From contig JAEZTB010000042.1 of NCBI GenBank assembly GCA_023443745.1, positions 711,139-775,138 on the forward strand: 64,000 nucleotides of DNA, read 5' to 3'. The stretch's first letter is position 1, and each line of letters starts with the position of its first letter. This DNA comes from Bacillota bacterium. Lineage in GTDB: Bacteria > Bacillota > Clostridia > DSM-8532. A model generated the notes under the pieces. The model searched no databases. It was not told the DNA's origin and saw only the letters and a program-made list of their open reading frames with translations. Shown here piece by piece: positions 42,600-50,978 of this stretch. Made by a program: the position numbers and the translations under genes.

Positions 42600-42733
42600 G
42601 AACTGTTTCAATGCCTTCGATCATCGCATGAAATTTCTCATTTCGCTAACGGGTGGGGTTCTTAAACACAAAGTGTTTCAATGTTCTCGGGACCCGTACG
42701 AATTTTAATTTCGCTAACGGATGAGGTTATTAT
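42600..42733. repeat. Two tandem units of interspersed palindromic repeat
   Basis: In the 455-base gap between DUF4446 and parB. Unit 1 ends TTTCGCTAACGGGTGGGGTT-CTTA; unit 2 begins AACACAAAGTGTTTCAATG and ends TTTCGCTAACGGATGAGGTT-ATTA. The sequence AACACAAAGTGTTTCAATG is the exact reverse complement of part of the 37.9 kb cluster. The remaining 240 bases are AT-rich with nothing recognised. Confidence 0.75.
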
Positions 42734-42975
42734 TATTGCAAAAATAACAAGGTTCTATTGGTCAATTCACTCATTAGCTCGACTTCTTTCATTTACTGGT
42801 ATGAAAAAAATTATCCCCATCAGATATTGATTCATTTATGTTAAATTTCGGCATTTTGGAGAGCCCGTCCTTTTAAAGATTCATTTTCTTCGTTTTAAAG
42901 CATTTTAAGAGGACAATAGGTTTTTATATTACCTACTTAATAAAAACGCATTTAAAACAGAATTAGCCCACCCGA

Positions 42976-43830
42976 TTATTTTCCATAATTTATTAACATT
43001 TCGACTATTCTGTCAAACTCATCATTTGAATAATATTCGATGATGATCTTGCCCTTTTGCTTACCCCGAATCAGATCAATCTTTGTTCCATATAAAGTTC
43101 TAAGCTTTTCTTCAATATCGGAAATTTCAGCTTGTGCCTTTGAAGCAGGTTTTTGCTTAACTCCTCGATTTTTTTCTTCCTTAGCTGCTAGTTTTTCGAT
43201 TTCTCTGACATTTAGATTATTTTCTACAATTTGTTTTGCAAGTTCGTTTTGTCTCTTGGGGTCATTGACGGTTATTAAAGTACGAGCATGCCCACTGGTA
43301 ATCCTGCCATCGGACAGCATTTCTTTAATTTCACCTGAGAGATTTAAGAGTCTTACAGAATTCGCTATAGCAGCACGACTCTTTCCTACAACCTTTGAAA
43401 CCTCTTCCTGAGTAAGTCCATATTCTTCAATTAATTTTTGATAGGCCTCTGCTTCCTCAATAGGATTTAAATCCTCTCTTTGAAGATTCTCAATGAGCGC
43501 TATTTCCATAACCTCACGAGAAGAAATATCCTTTACAATAACAGGAATGGTTTTTAATCCCGCAAGCTTTGACGCACGCCATCTTCTTTCGCCTGCAATA
43601 ATAATATACCGTGCCCCATTGCTACGAACGATAATGGGTTGAACCACACCATGCTCTTTTATTGATTCGGCTAGCGCCTCAAGCCTTTCTTGATCAAAAA
43701 CTTTTCTTGGCTGTTCACTATTGGGTTCAACATCGTTAATTCTAACTTCAAGTATACTGTTTTTGGCTTCCTCTAAGGCGTTGGTCGAACTTATAAGTGC
43801 ATCCAAACCTTTTCCTAAACCTTTTCTCAT
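42976..43830 (-). CDS. parB: Chromosome partitioning protein ParB (Spo0J)
   Basis: A 284-residue CTPase clamp that loads at parS and organises the origin. N-terminal MRKGLGKGLDALI is typical of Spo0J; the CTP-binding GERRWRA and ENLQREDLNPIEEA motifs follow, then a helix-turn-helix (LTQEEVSKVVGKSRAAIANSVRLL) and C-terminal dimerisation domain. It starts immediately after the parA stop with GGAGG upstream. Three matching parS sites lie 1.1-1.8 kb away. Confidence 0.97.
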   Translation of the reverse strand: MRKGLGKGLDALISSTNALEEAKNSILEVRINDVEPNSEQPRKVFDQERLEALAESIKEHGVVQPIIVRSNGARYIIIAGERRWRASKLAGLKTIPVIVKDISSREVMEIALIENLQREDLNPIEEAEAYQKLIEEYGLTQEEVSKVVGKSRAAIANSVRLLNLSGEIKEMLSDGRITSGHARTLITVNDPKRQNELAKQIVENNLNVREIEKLAAKEEKNRGVKQKPASKAQAEISDIEEKLRTLYGTKIDLIRGKQKGKIIIEYYSNDEFDRIVEMLINYGK

Positions 43831-44601
43831 CTATATTTCCTCCGAACTCATTATGACTTCCTCTGCTAATTCCATATAGCACTCGGCTCCCTTTGACTTT
43901 TCATCATATAAAATAATAGGAAGTCCAAAGCTGGGAGCCTCACTTAAACGAACATTCCGTGGAATAATAGTCCTGTAAACCTTATTGCCAAAATACTTTT
44001 TAACCTCTTCTACAACTTGTATGGAGAGATTTGTTCTGGCATCAAACATGGTTAATACAACGCCCTCCACACGCAAAGATTTATTGAGGTGCTTCTGTAC
44101 TATTTTAACAGTATTCATGAGTTGGCTTAAGCCTTCAAGAGCATAATACTCACATTGTATAGGAACAAGAATGGTATTTGCTGCTGTCAGTGAATTTACT
44201 GTTAAAAGACCAAGTGATGGCGGACAATCAATAATGATAAAATCATACTTAGCTTCTACCTCTTCCAGAGCATGCTTCAGTCTTGTTTCTCTGGAGAAGA
44301 CTGAAACTAATTCAACCTCTGCACCGGCTAAATTGATGTTTGAAGGAGATAATAAGAGATTTTTTATCTTTGTCTCAACAAGCGTATCTTCTATGGGCAT
44401 GTCATTGATAACAGCATCATATATGGAACTACGCACTGTATTTTTATCTACACCAAGACCACTTGTGGTATTGCCTTGCGGATCAATATCGATGACAAGA
44501 ACTTTTTTGTTTTTTACGGCAAGACATGCACTGAGATTAACTGAGGTTGTTGTTTTGCCGACACCACCCTTTTGATTTGCAATAGCAATAATCTTAGCCA
44601 T
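43831..44601 (-). CDS. parA: Chromosome partitioning ATPase ParA (Soj)
   Basis: A 256-residue ParA/MinD ATPase: deviant Walker A NQKGGVGKTTT at the N-terminus with the signature Lys, Walker A' DIDPQGN, Walker B FIIIDCPPSL and the RNVRLSEAPSFG segment. It makes a DNA-bound gradient that works with ParB in origin segregation. GAGGTG places the start at 44601, four codons after the first possible one. Confidence 0.97.
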   Translation of the reverse strand: MAKIIAIANQKGGVGKTTTSVNLSACLAVKNKKVLVIDIDPQGNTTSGLGVDKNTVRSSIYDAVINDMPIEDTLVETKIKNLLLSPSNINLAGAEVELVSVFSRETRLKHALEEVEAKYDFIIIDCPPSLGLLTVNSLTAANTILVPIQCEYYALEGLSQLMNTVKIVQKHLNKSLRVEGVVLTMFDARTNLSIQVVEEVKKYFGNKVYRTIIPRNVRLSEAPSFGLPIILYDEKSKGAECYMELAEEVIMSSEEI

Positions 44602-44770
44602 AGAGCACCTCATCCATACAAAGTAAGTGACCCCTTTAGGGTAATCCTATTAAATATTTAAGCTTGAGGTGTTTTTTGGGATCACACCTCATTTTAATAA
44701 CTTTTCAGAAAGCCGTATAACGGCTTATTCCTTAATGTTGCCAGCAGTTATTATACAATCTGATGCAATT

Positions 44771-44811
44771 GTGGTACGTTCCTGTGAGAACGTACCACAA
44801 GCCTCAACCCC
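44771..44811. repeat. GTGGTACGTTC hairpin module with CAAGCCTC tail
   Basis: GTGGTACGTTC (44771-44781) pairs with GAACGTACCAC (44788-44798), then AAGCCTCAACCCC. The stem and the tail match the ends of the 60.5 kb element and the 17.8 kb hairpin. Confidence 0.7.
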
Positions 44812-44946
44812 ATAAACCTCAATATAATATTCAGCCTTTAAAGAAGGCATACGCAATTCAAAATTACATAAATTTCGTAAGAATATCATGAAGTAAATTT
44901 CTGAGATAATCATATTATAACACAAATTGTAGACCTGTGAAGTTAT

Positions 44947-44962
44947 TGTTTCACGTGAAACA
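44947..44962. promoter_or_regulatory. parS: parS site 1
   Basis: TGTTTCACGTGAAACA, a perfect 16-base palindrome identical to the Bacillota parS consensus bound by ParB. It lies in the gap upstream of parA. Confidence 0.95.
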
Positions 44963-45455
44963 ATTAGCATATAAATTATTTTTGGACAAACTTTTAATAA
45001 TCATTAATAGAATGTACTTTACTAACACGTAATGCTTATTCAAAAATTATATGTTTTTTTATGATATAAAGAAGATATACTTTCATAAATCTTATATGAA
45101 TATTACTTTATTATCTGGATTAACATACTATTTCTATACTGTTGCTTCTTTATTATGCTGATACTTAAATTAATAAGCATGTATGATTTACTTGTTACAT
45201 TGTTTATATCTTCATTGCTTTATAAGCTTTTCTACTAATTTAACTTACTGTTTTTTGATATAATATTTTATAAGTATATTTTTTATGTTTCAGCTATTAT
45301 AAGTTAAAAAATAAGTAACTATAATAATTAACGTCATACATCACTCATAATTTTTTTATACTGAGATTCATCGTTCTATAAGCTATTCTATTTTTTATAA
45401 GTAGTTGCCGTAGACTTATTAAGATTATATATGTATAAATAATATATAGTTTAAA

Positions 45456-45471
45456 TGTTTCACGTGAAACA
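45456..45471. promoter_or_regulatory. parS: parS site 2
   Basis: Second perfect TGTTTCACGTGAAACA, 509 bases from site 1. Confidence 0.95.
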
Positions 45472-45576
45472 TTTGTATTTCTTTAATTAGTTACTCCAAA
45501 TGTTTTGTACAACTACTAATTTTTACTTGCGCTAATTTTATTGTAATCTAATAGAAAAATCATAAACTTAACTATA

Positions 45577-45592
45577 TGTTTCACGTGAAACA
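45577..45592. promoter_or_regulatory. parS: parS site 3
   Basis: Third perfect TGTTTCACGTGAAACA, 121 bases from site 2, within range for ParB spreading across gyrB and the origin. Confidence 0.95.
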
Positions 45593-45604
45593 TTTTCTAC
45601 AAAA

Positions 45605-45775
45605 TAAGAGGTGCATTCCAATTGAAATGTACCTCTTGCTGCTATTCGAAAATAAGAACCCCATCCGCTAACGTAATCAAAATACGATGGTTACTAAAGT
45701 ATTTTTTGTACTCTAAGCATCATATGCTTACGAATCCCGGTAACATTGTTTTTCATAATGAGAATTACACACGGT
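45605..45775. repeat. Degenerate interspersed repeat with GAGGTGCATT hairpin
   Basis: AAGAGGTGCATT pairs with AAATGTACCTCTT at 45605-45636 (one G-U wobble). It is followed by GAACCCCATCCGCTAACG, which is the reverse complement of the unit end seen at 42.65 kb, and by diverged end sequences (CCCGGTAACATTG) to about 45775. Confidence 0.6.
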
Positions 45776-45863
45776 TTACGTTATCAAAGATTTTTTTTCG
45801 TCTAGACGTGTTGGTCTCTTTGCACTTATACTGATAAGTCTCTGGACTCTTGCTGCTTCACAA

Positions 45864-45896
45864 AAATGGGGCAAGTATTATCTACCTGCCCCATTT
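45864..45896 (-). terminator. Intrinsic terminator of the dnaA-gyrB operon side
   Basis: Leftward: AAATGGGGCA pairs with TGCCCCATTT around a 13-base loop, followed by TTTTTG. It directly follows the gyrB stop codon. Confidence 0.8.
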
Positions 45897-45903
45897 GTTT
45901 TAT

Positions 45904-47838
45904 TTAAATATCTAAGTTGTTAACCGTACGCGCATATTTTTGAATGAACTCTTTTCGTGGTTCAACCTTCTCGCCCATTAGTATATTAAAGGTTTCATCT
46001 GAATTTACCATATCTTCCACTTCAACCTTCAATATAATTCTTGTTTCCGGATTCATCGTGGTTTCCCAAAGCTGCTCGGAATTCATTTCTCCAAGTCCTT
46101 TATATCGCTGTAATGACACATTATTGTCTTCCTTGTTCCAGTTCTTTTCCTTCATCAATTTTTGAAGCTCTCGGTCATTATAGACATAATATTCTTCTTT
46201 GCCCTTCTTCAATTTATACAGTGGTGGTTGTGCTATATAAATATGCCCTTTTTCAACCAGAGGTCTCATATAACGGAAAAAGAAAGTTAATAATAGTGTT
46301 CTGATATGGGAACCGTCGACATCTGCATCGGCCATTATGACGACTTTATGATATCTCAGCCTGGATAAGTCCATCTCCTCGCCAATACCGGTACCAAGAG
46401 CAGTAATGACAGGACTCAATTTCTCATTGCCATATACCTTGTCTTCACGGGATTTCTCTACATTCAACATTTTCCCCCAAAGCGGTAAAATCGCTTGATA
46501 CTTTCTGTCTCTGCCCTGTTTAGCACTGCCGCCTGCAGAGTCACCCTCAACTATAAAGATCTCACACTTTTCCGGATCTCTTTCCGAACAATCTGCCAGT
46601 TTTCCGGGAAGTGACGTAGATTCAAGCACAGATTTTCTTTTTGTCATTTCACGTGCTTTTCTGGCTGCCTCTCTAGCACGGAAAGAAAGTAATGTTTTAT
46701 CAATGATTATCTTTGCAACCCTTGGGTTTTCCTCTAAAATGTATGAGAGCTTCTCAGTCACGACATTTTCTGTAAAAGAACGGATATCTGCATTTCCCAA
46801 CTTAGTCTTTGTTTGACCCTCAAATTGTGGGTCAGGCAACTTTACACAGATAATAGCTGTTAAACCTTCTCTTACATCTTCTCCTGAGAGATTTTTATCA
46901 TTTTCTTTCAGCATATTAGTTTTTCTCATATAATCATTGACAACTTTTGTTATGGCCGTCTTAAATCCAGTTATATGTGTACCGCCCTCAGTAGTTGAAA
47001 TATTGTTGGCATAGCTATATACATTCTCCATAAATGAATCAGTATATTGCATGGCTATCTCCAATTCAACCTGATCCTTTTTTGCACAAAAATAGATGAC
47101 TTCCGGATGGATTATCTCTTTGTTTTTATTAATATACTCAACAAAGGAGCTTATCCCTCCCTCGTAATGAAGATCAACTCTATTCTCTTCTTCTCCCCTT
47201 AGATCTATTAATGAGATGGTTATAAAACGGTTCAAAAAAGCCATCTCTCTAAAACGCTTAAGTAAGATTTCAAAATCGAAGACGGTCTCCTCAAAAATTT
47301 GTTCATCTGGCTTAAATGTTGTTTTGGTTCCAGACAAGTCCGGATCACATTCTCCTATAACCGTTACGCCTGTTACAGGTATTCCTCTTTCATAACGCTG
47401 TTTATAAACTTTTCCATCACGGGTAACTTCAACTTCCATCCATCCAGATAAAGCGTTGACAACAGATGCACCAACACCGTGAAGTCCGCCAGATACTTTA
47501 TAACCTTCGCCGCCAAATTTTCCACCTGCATGGAGTACTGTATGAACAACCTCCATTGTCGGGATTTTAAGCTTTGGATGTATACCTGTTGGAATACCAC
47601 GGCCATTATCAACATTAGTAATGCTGTTATCCTTATTTATATAGACATGGATATGATCACAATAGCCTGCCAGTGATTCATCTACACTGTTATCTACAAT
47701 CTCATAAACTAGGTGATGCAAGCCTCGAGACGATGTACTTCCTATATACATGCCAGGCCTTTTTCTAACAGCTTCGAGACCTTCTAATACCTGTATTTGT
47801 TCTTCATTATATCCTTCATGATTATGATGCTCAGACAT
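45904..47838 (-). CDS. gyrB: DNA gyrase subunit B
   Basis: ATPase subunit of gyrase, 644 residues. N-terminal GHKL ATPase: VLEGLEAVRKRPGMYIGST, EIVDNSVDESLAG, VDNGRGIPTG and GGLHGVGASVVNALS. The Toprim domain has EGDSAGGSAKQGRDR and DADVDGSHIRTLLLTFFFR. The C-terminus ends in the usual EFIQKYARTVNNLDI. GGAGG lies ten bases before the ATG at 47838; a longer upstream reading overlaps remB and is rejected. In most Bacillota gyrA follows gyrB; here gyrA lies 13 kb away on the other side of the origin. Confidence 0.97.
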   Translation of the reverse strand: MSEHHNHEGYNEEQIQVLEGLEAVRKRPGMYIGSTSSRGLHHLVYEIVDNSVDESLAGYCDHIHVYINKDNSITNVDNGRGIPTGIHPKLKIPTMEVVHTVLHAGGKFGGEGYKVSGGLHGVGASVVNALSGWMEVEVTRDGKVYKQRYERGIPVTGVTVIGECDPDLSGTKTTFKPDEQIFEETVFDFEILLKRFREMAFLNRFITISLIDLRGEEENRVDLHYEGGISSFVEYINKNKEIIHPEVIYFCAKKDQVELEIAMQYTDSFMENVYSYANNISTTEGGTHITGFKTAITKVVNDYMRKTNMLKENDKNLSGEDVREGLTAIICVKLPDPQFEGQTKTKLGNADIRSFTENVVTEKLSYILEENPRVAKIIIDKTLLSFRAREAARKAREMTKRKSVLESTSLPGKLADCSERDPEKCEIFIVEGDSAGGSAKQGRDRKYQAILPLWGKMLNVEKSREDKVYGNEKLSPVITALGTGIGEEMDLSRLRYHKVVIMADADVDGSHIRTLLLTFFFRYMRPLVEKGHIYIAQPPLYKLKKGKEEYYVYNDRELQKLMKEKNWNKEDNNVSLQRYKGLGEMNSEQLWETTMNPETRIILKVEVEDMVNSDETFNILMGEKVEPRKEFIQKYARTVNNLDI

Positions 47839-48115
47839 TTGGTTTTTTCCTCCTATTAGCCTGTGTTTGTTTAAGTGCTCTCTTATATAGTGTAGATGAT
47901 GATATAGGTGATAAATATACCGTTTGCTTTCCTTCATTCATTGCAACAATAAATGACTTTGGAATATCTGTTCCAACTGTTTTGACCATTCCACGTTCTT
48001 CACAGCGTTTTAGAAAGTGGCGGGTATTATTGGATGTCGTTGTTCTTTCTATATCCATTATTGCGATTATATTCTTTAAATAAACAATCTCATCTGCACC
48101 AATATGCAAAAACAC
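47831..48115 (-). CDS. remB: RemB/YaaB-like DUF370 protein
   Basis: A 94-residue protein matching YaaB (RemB), located between recF and gyrB as in Bacillus. The core FLHIGADEIVYLKNIIAIMDIER is followed by a region on transcription-factor-like binding (KSFIVAMNEGKQTVYLSPISSSTL). The GTG at 48115 with AGGTGA upstream gives the standard N-terminus; an upstream TTG at 48130 is less likely. It overlaps gyrB by eight bases. In Bacillus it affects biofilm matrix genes; role here unknown. Confidence 0.88.
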   Translation of the reverse strand: MFLHIGADEIVYLKNIIAIMDIERTTTSNNTRHFLKRCEERGMVKTVGTDIPKSFIVAMNEGKQTVYLSPISSSTLYKRALKQTQANRRKKPNV

Positions 48116-48231
48116 ACTATCACCTATCAATTTTATTCTAGTTTGCTGAATCGGTCAACCAAGGAGCAATCAAAGTACAACTTCCGACTCTTTAATATTT
48201 ACTTAAAGATTTATTGGAAGTTACATTTTGA

Positions 48232-49347
48232 TCATCCCTTAGGAGTTACACTTCCGTTCCTTACATAAAAACGCTTTACCTGTCTGTCTTTTATATTGTT
48301 AAATGGCAAATCATCTGTAGTTGTAATGATAGTCTGAACATCATATAATCCTCTGATTAAATATTCCTGTCTTCTTAAATCAAGCTCTGACATCACATCA
48401 TCCAATAGAAGCACAGGTTTTTCTCCCCTTATTTCCTCAATAAAAAGCAGTTCTGCTATTATTAGGGATAATGCCAAAGTACGCTGCTGTCCCTGTGAAC
48501 AGTATTGTCGGGAGTTCATGCAATTTAATAAAATTTCAAAGTCATCGCGATGGGGACCGTATAAGCATTGCGAGATTTGTATTTCCTTCTTTAGACCCAG
48601 ATTTAACTTTTTTCTTAATTCATCTTCTAAATATTTTTCAGAAGCTTGATCATCATAATTGCAGTATGTTCTATAAAGCAGTTCTGATTTTTCTTTTCCT
48701 TCAGTTATTTGGCCTATTTCCTCTTTCATAAATTTATTGAGATTTTCAATGGTTTTCATACGAAGATAGGCAATTTTTCCTCCATAAAGCGCCAGCTGAT
48801 CATTCCAAACAGGAAGGACATTTTCATATTTATTATCATTTCTTCCTTTTTTTAAAGCAATTGACTTGTTTTTTATAAGCACATTGTATTGCTGAAGAAA
48901 ATGAAGGTATTGTCTATTGGTCTGACAGAGTAAAATGTCTAAAAATTTCCGCCTCATTAACGGAGATCCTTTCACAACCTCCAATGTTTCAGGTGAAAAG
49001 AGAATCATGTTAAGTGTTCCCAAAATATCAGACAATTTATTTCTCTTTATACCGTTAATCTCTGCATGACGTCCTTTTTCTTTTGAATATTGAATAACAA
49101 CATTATTGTCCCTACCATTAATACATGCTGTTAGGTTTAGCTCAAAGCCGGTTTGTCCGTTTTGTATAAGATCATTATAATTATTTGTTCTGTGTGATTT
49201 TCCTGTGGCAGTGATATATAGAGCCTCCAAAACATTTGTTTTTCCTTGAGCATTCTCACCAAATAGAATATTAATGCTGTCACTTAATGTGATGGACTGT
49301 CTGTCGTAATTTCTAAAATGAATCAGCTCAAGTGTTTTAATGGTCAC
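48232..49347 (-). CDS. recF: DNA replication/repair protein RecF
   Basis: A 371-residue SMC-like ATPase that helps load RecA at gaps. Walker A is FGENAQGKTNVLEA near residue 33, signature region YCSQGQQRTLALSLIIAE, Walker B PVLLLDDVMSELD. The start codon is GTG (49347) with only a weak GGTG upstream. It lies between rlbA and remB, in the conserved dnaA-gyrB order. Confidence 0.96.
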   Translation of the reverse strand: MTIKTLELIHFRNYDRQSITLSDSINILFGENAQGKTNVLEALYITATGKSHRTNNYNDLIQNGQTGFELNLTACINGRDNNVVIQYSKEKGRHAEINGIKRNKLSDILGTLNMILFSPETLEVVKGSPLMRRKFLDILLCQTNRQYLHFLQQYNVLIKNKSIALKKGRNDNKYENVLPVWNDQLALYGGKIAYLRMKTIENLNKFMKEEIGQITEGKEKSELLYRTYCNYDDQASEKYLEDELRKKLNLGLKKEIQISQCLYGPHRDDFEILLNCMNSRQYCSQGQQRTLALSLIIAELLFIEEIRGEKPVLLLDDVMSELDLRRQEYLIRGLYDVQTIITTTDDLPFNNIKDRQVKRFYVRNGSVTPKG

Positions 49348-49366
49348 TTTTTTTCACCAACTTTAA

Positions 49367-49435
49367 TTACGAAGTAACATGGTTCTGGGGTACCCACTCA
49401 CCATCTTTGAAGGCGATAGTGGGTCAGGTTCTTAC
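49367..49435. repeat. Interspersed palindromic repeat overlapping rlbA stop
   Basis: TTACGAAGTAACATGGTTCT to GTGGGTCAGGTTCTTA: a 69-base type-II unit in the rlbA-recF gap, with a diverged inner stem (CACTCACCATC...GATAGTGGG). Its last 12 bases lie inside the rlbA reading frame and provide its stop codon. Confidence 0.75.
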
Positions 49436-49636
49436 AATTTTAAAAGTCTGCCCTTTAACCTGCACACTATCGCCATGCCTGAGCTTCTTACCTCTTCTCT
49501 CTTCCTTTTCTCCATTAACAAATATTTCATTGTTTGCAATAAAGATTTTAGCTTCGCCTCCTGAGCTAACAATATCAGCCAGCTTTAAAAATTGATCCAG
49601 CTTGATATATTCGCTCGTTATCGCAACAGCCTTCAT
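49424..49636 (-). CDS. rlbA: S4-domain RNA-binding protein (YaaA/RlbA)
   Basis: A 70-residue S4-like RNA-binding protein found between dnaN and recF in Bacillota. Core: IKLDQFLKLADIVSSGGEAKIFIANNEIFVNGEKEERRGKKLRHGDSV. GAGGTG sets the start at 49636. Thought to act in ribosome assembly. The last codons and the stop lie in an interspersed repeat. Confidence 0.93.
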   Translation of the reverse strand: MKAVAITSEYIKLDQFLKLADIVSSGGEAKIFIANNEIFVNGEKEERRGKKLRHGDSVQVKGQTFKIVRT

Positions 49637-49647
49637 AATACACCTCA

Positions 49648-50748
49648 TTAGACATTCTTTATTCTTACTGGCAAAACTAAATAGAGGTAACGGTCATGGT
49701 CAATTGCAGTAATGATGCAGGGTCCAATAGATGAAGTATACGAAATTTTAATAGTTTCATCCGGTATAACTTTAAGAGCATCAATAAAATAACGTGGATT
49801 AAAGCCAATATGCAGAACAGCCCCATTATTTACAATTTTTATTTGTTCCTTTGACAACCCAATCTCTGCTGTGGATGAGACGACCATATTATCATCGCCA
49901 ATATTAAACCTTACAGGATAACGCTTGTCATCACTTGTTATAAGAGAAGCTCTTTCAAGGCTTTCAATGAGTTCTTTTGTATTAATCTGGACAACAGTTT
50001 CAAATTGTGAAGGTATATAGCTGTTATAGTTCATAAACTCGCCGTCTAGGACATTGGAAATTATTCTGCAGTTTTTAAATACAAATGAAGCAAGGTTACC
50101 TGACAATGATATACCTACAGGTTCATCATTGGTTTCCAATATTCTTAATATTTCATTCATATTCTTTCCAGGAATGACGACCTTAAACTTAATGCTTTCT
50201 TTTATAACGGTATGCGCAATAGCCATTCTGAATCCGTCCAGAGCGACTATTTTAATTTCACCGTTATCTGCCTCAAGTAAAGCTCCAGTCATTATTTTTC
50301 TGTTTTCGTCGGTTCCAACGGCAAATATGGTCTGCTTGATTAAATCCTTTAATGTTGCCTGTGCAATAGAAAAAGAAATATCGTTTTGCAAAGCGGGAGG
50401 AAGAGGATAACTATCAGCATCCATTCCTTTTATTTCAAAATAAGAATTCAGGCACTCTATTCTTACCTTGCTTCCATCAAATACTTCGATGGATACCGGT
50501 GCGTCAGGAAGTTTTCTTATGATTTCACCAAACATTCTGGATTGAATGACAATAGATCCTTTTTCCTTTATATCAGCCTCGACTGTATATTCAATCCCAA
50601 GATCAAAACAGTTACCGATAAGCTTAAGATTCTCACCAGCTTCAATATAAATGCCTTCAAGAACAGGTAAGGTTGCTTTTGGCATAACAGCCTTCTGTAC
50701 CACATTAATAGCTTCCATCAGATTTTGTTTGAGGATAATAGCCTTCAT
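49648..50748 (-). CDS. dnaN: DNA polymerase III beta subunit (sliding clamp)
   Basis: A 366-residue clamp protein with three repeated domains. Typical ends are MKAIILKQNLMEAINVVQKAVMPKATLPVLEGI at the N-terminus and DRYLYLVLPVRI at the C-terminus. AGGGAG precedes the ATG. It follows dnaA after a 230-base gap containing DnaA boxes. Confidence 0.97.
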   Translation of the reverse strand: MKAIILKQNLMEAINVVQKAVMPKATLPVLEGIYIEAGENLKLIGNCFDLGIEYTVEADIKEKGSIVIQSRMFGEIIRKLPDAPVSIEVFDGSKVRIECLNSYFEIKGMDADSYPLPPALQNDISFSIAQATLKDLIKQTIFAVGTDENRKIMTGALLEADNGEIKIVALDGFRMAIAHTVIKESIKFKVVIPGKNMNEILRILETNDEPVGISLSGNLASFVFKNCRIISNVLDGEFMNYNSYIPSQFETVVQINTKELIESLERASLITSDDKRYPVRFNIGDDNMVVSSTAEIGLSKEQIKIVNNGAVLHIGFNPRYFIDALKVIPDETIKISYTSSIGPCIITAIDHDRYLYLVLPVRIKNV

Positions 50749-50754
50749 TTTTTT

Positions 50755-50978
50755 CTCCCTTCGTGTTCTCTTTCTTTTATATAGATATTTAGCCGTAATA
50801 GTAGTAAGTGCTGTGGATTCTGTTGAAAAGTGTGTTAAAGTGTGTGTTTGTTTATGTTTCCGATTCTAATAACTTTGTTGAAAAAGTGTACTATTTTTTG
50901 ATTAAGCTGTGGGTTTAAAAATACGACATTTTTCTACACAATTTTCTCATCCACATATCCACAGTTTTCTGGGGACAT
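50755..50978. other. oriC: Candidate oriC (dnaA-dnaN intergenic DnaA boxes)
   Basis: An AT-rich gap with clustered near-consensus DnaA boxes (TTATCCACA): TCATCCACA 50947-50955, ATATCCACA 50955-50963, TTCTACACA 50932-50940, and on the other strand TGTGGATTC 50812-50820 and TGTGGGTTT 50908-50916. None is a perfect match. Position beside dnaA and the change in gene direction near 52.4 kb support an origin here. Confidence 0.7.

Larger units (their letters stand above)
44971..45603. other. Very AT-rich non-coding region carrying parS sites
   Basis: About 630 bases of strongly AT-rich sequence between parA and gyrB with no gene-like frame, containing parS sites 2 and 3. An ACGTCATACATC at 45331 resembles the GntR operator but has no gene nearby. 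The low melting stability may serve origin organisation; I see no other structure. Confidence 0.7.

Noticed and set aside
42016..42600. Possible T-box leader for serS
   Set aside because: The 28-base gap before serS is too short and no T-box core (TGGNACCGCG) was found before DUF4446.
44725..44970. 81-residue leftward frame between parA and parS
   Set aside because: It translates the GTGGTACGTTC hairpin and parS site 1, has no ribosome binding site and no protein-like composition.
45331..45342. ACGTCATACATC, resembling the GntR operator
   Set aside because: It lies in an AT-rich gene-free region far from any promoter of the regulon; a chance match is likely.
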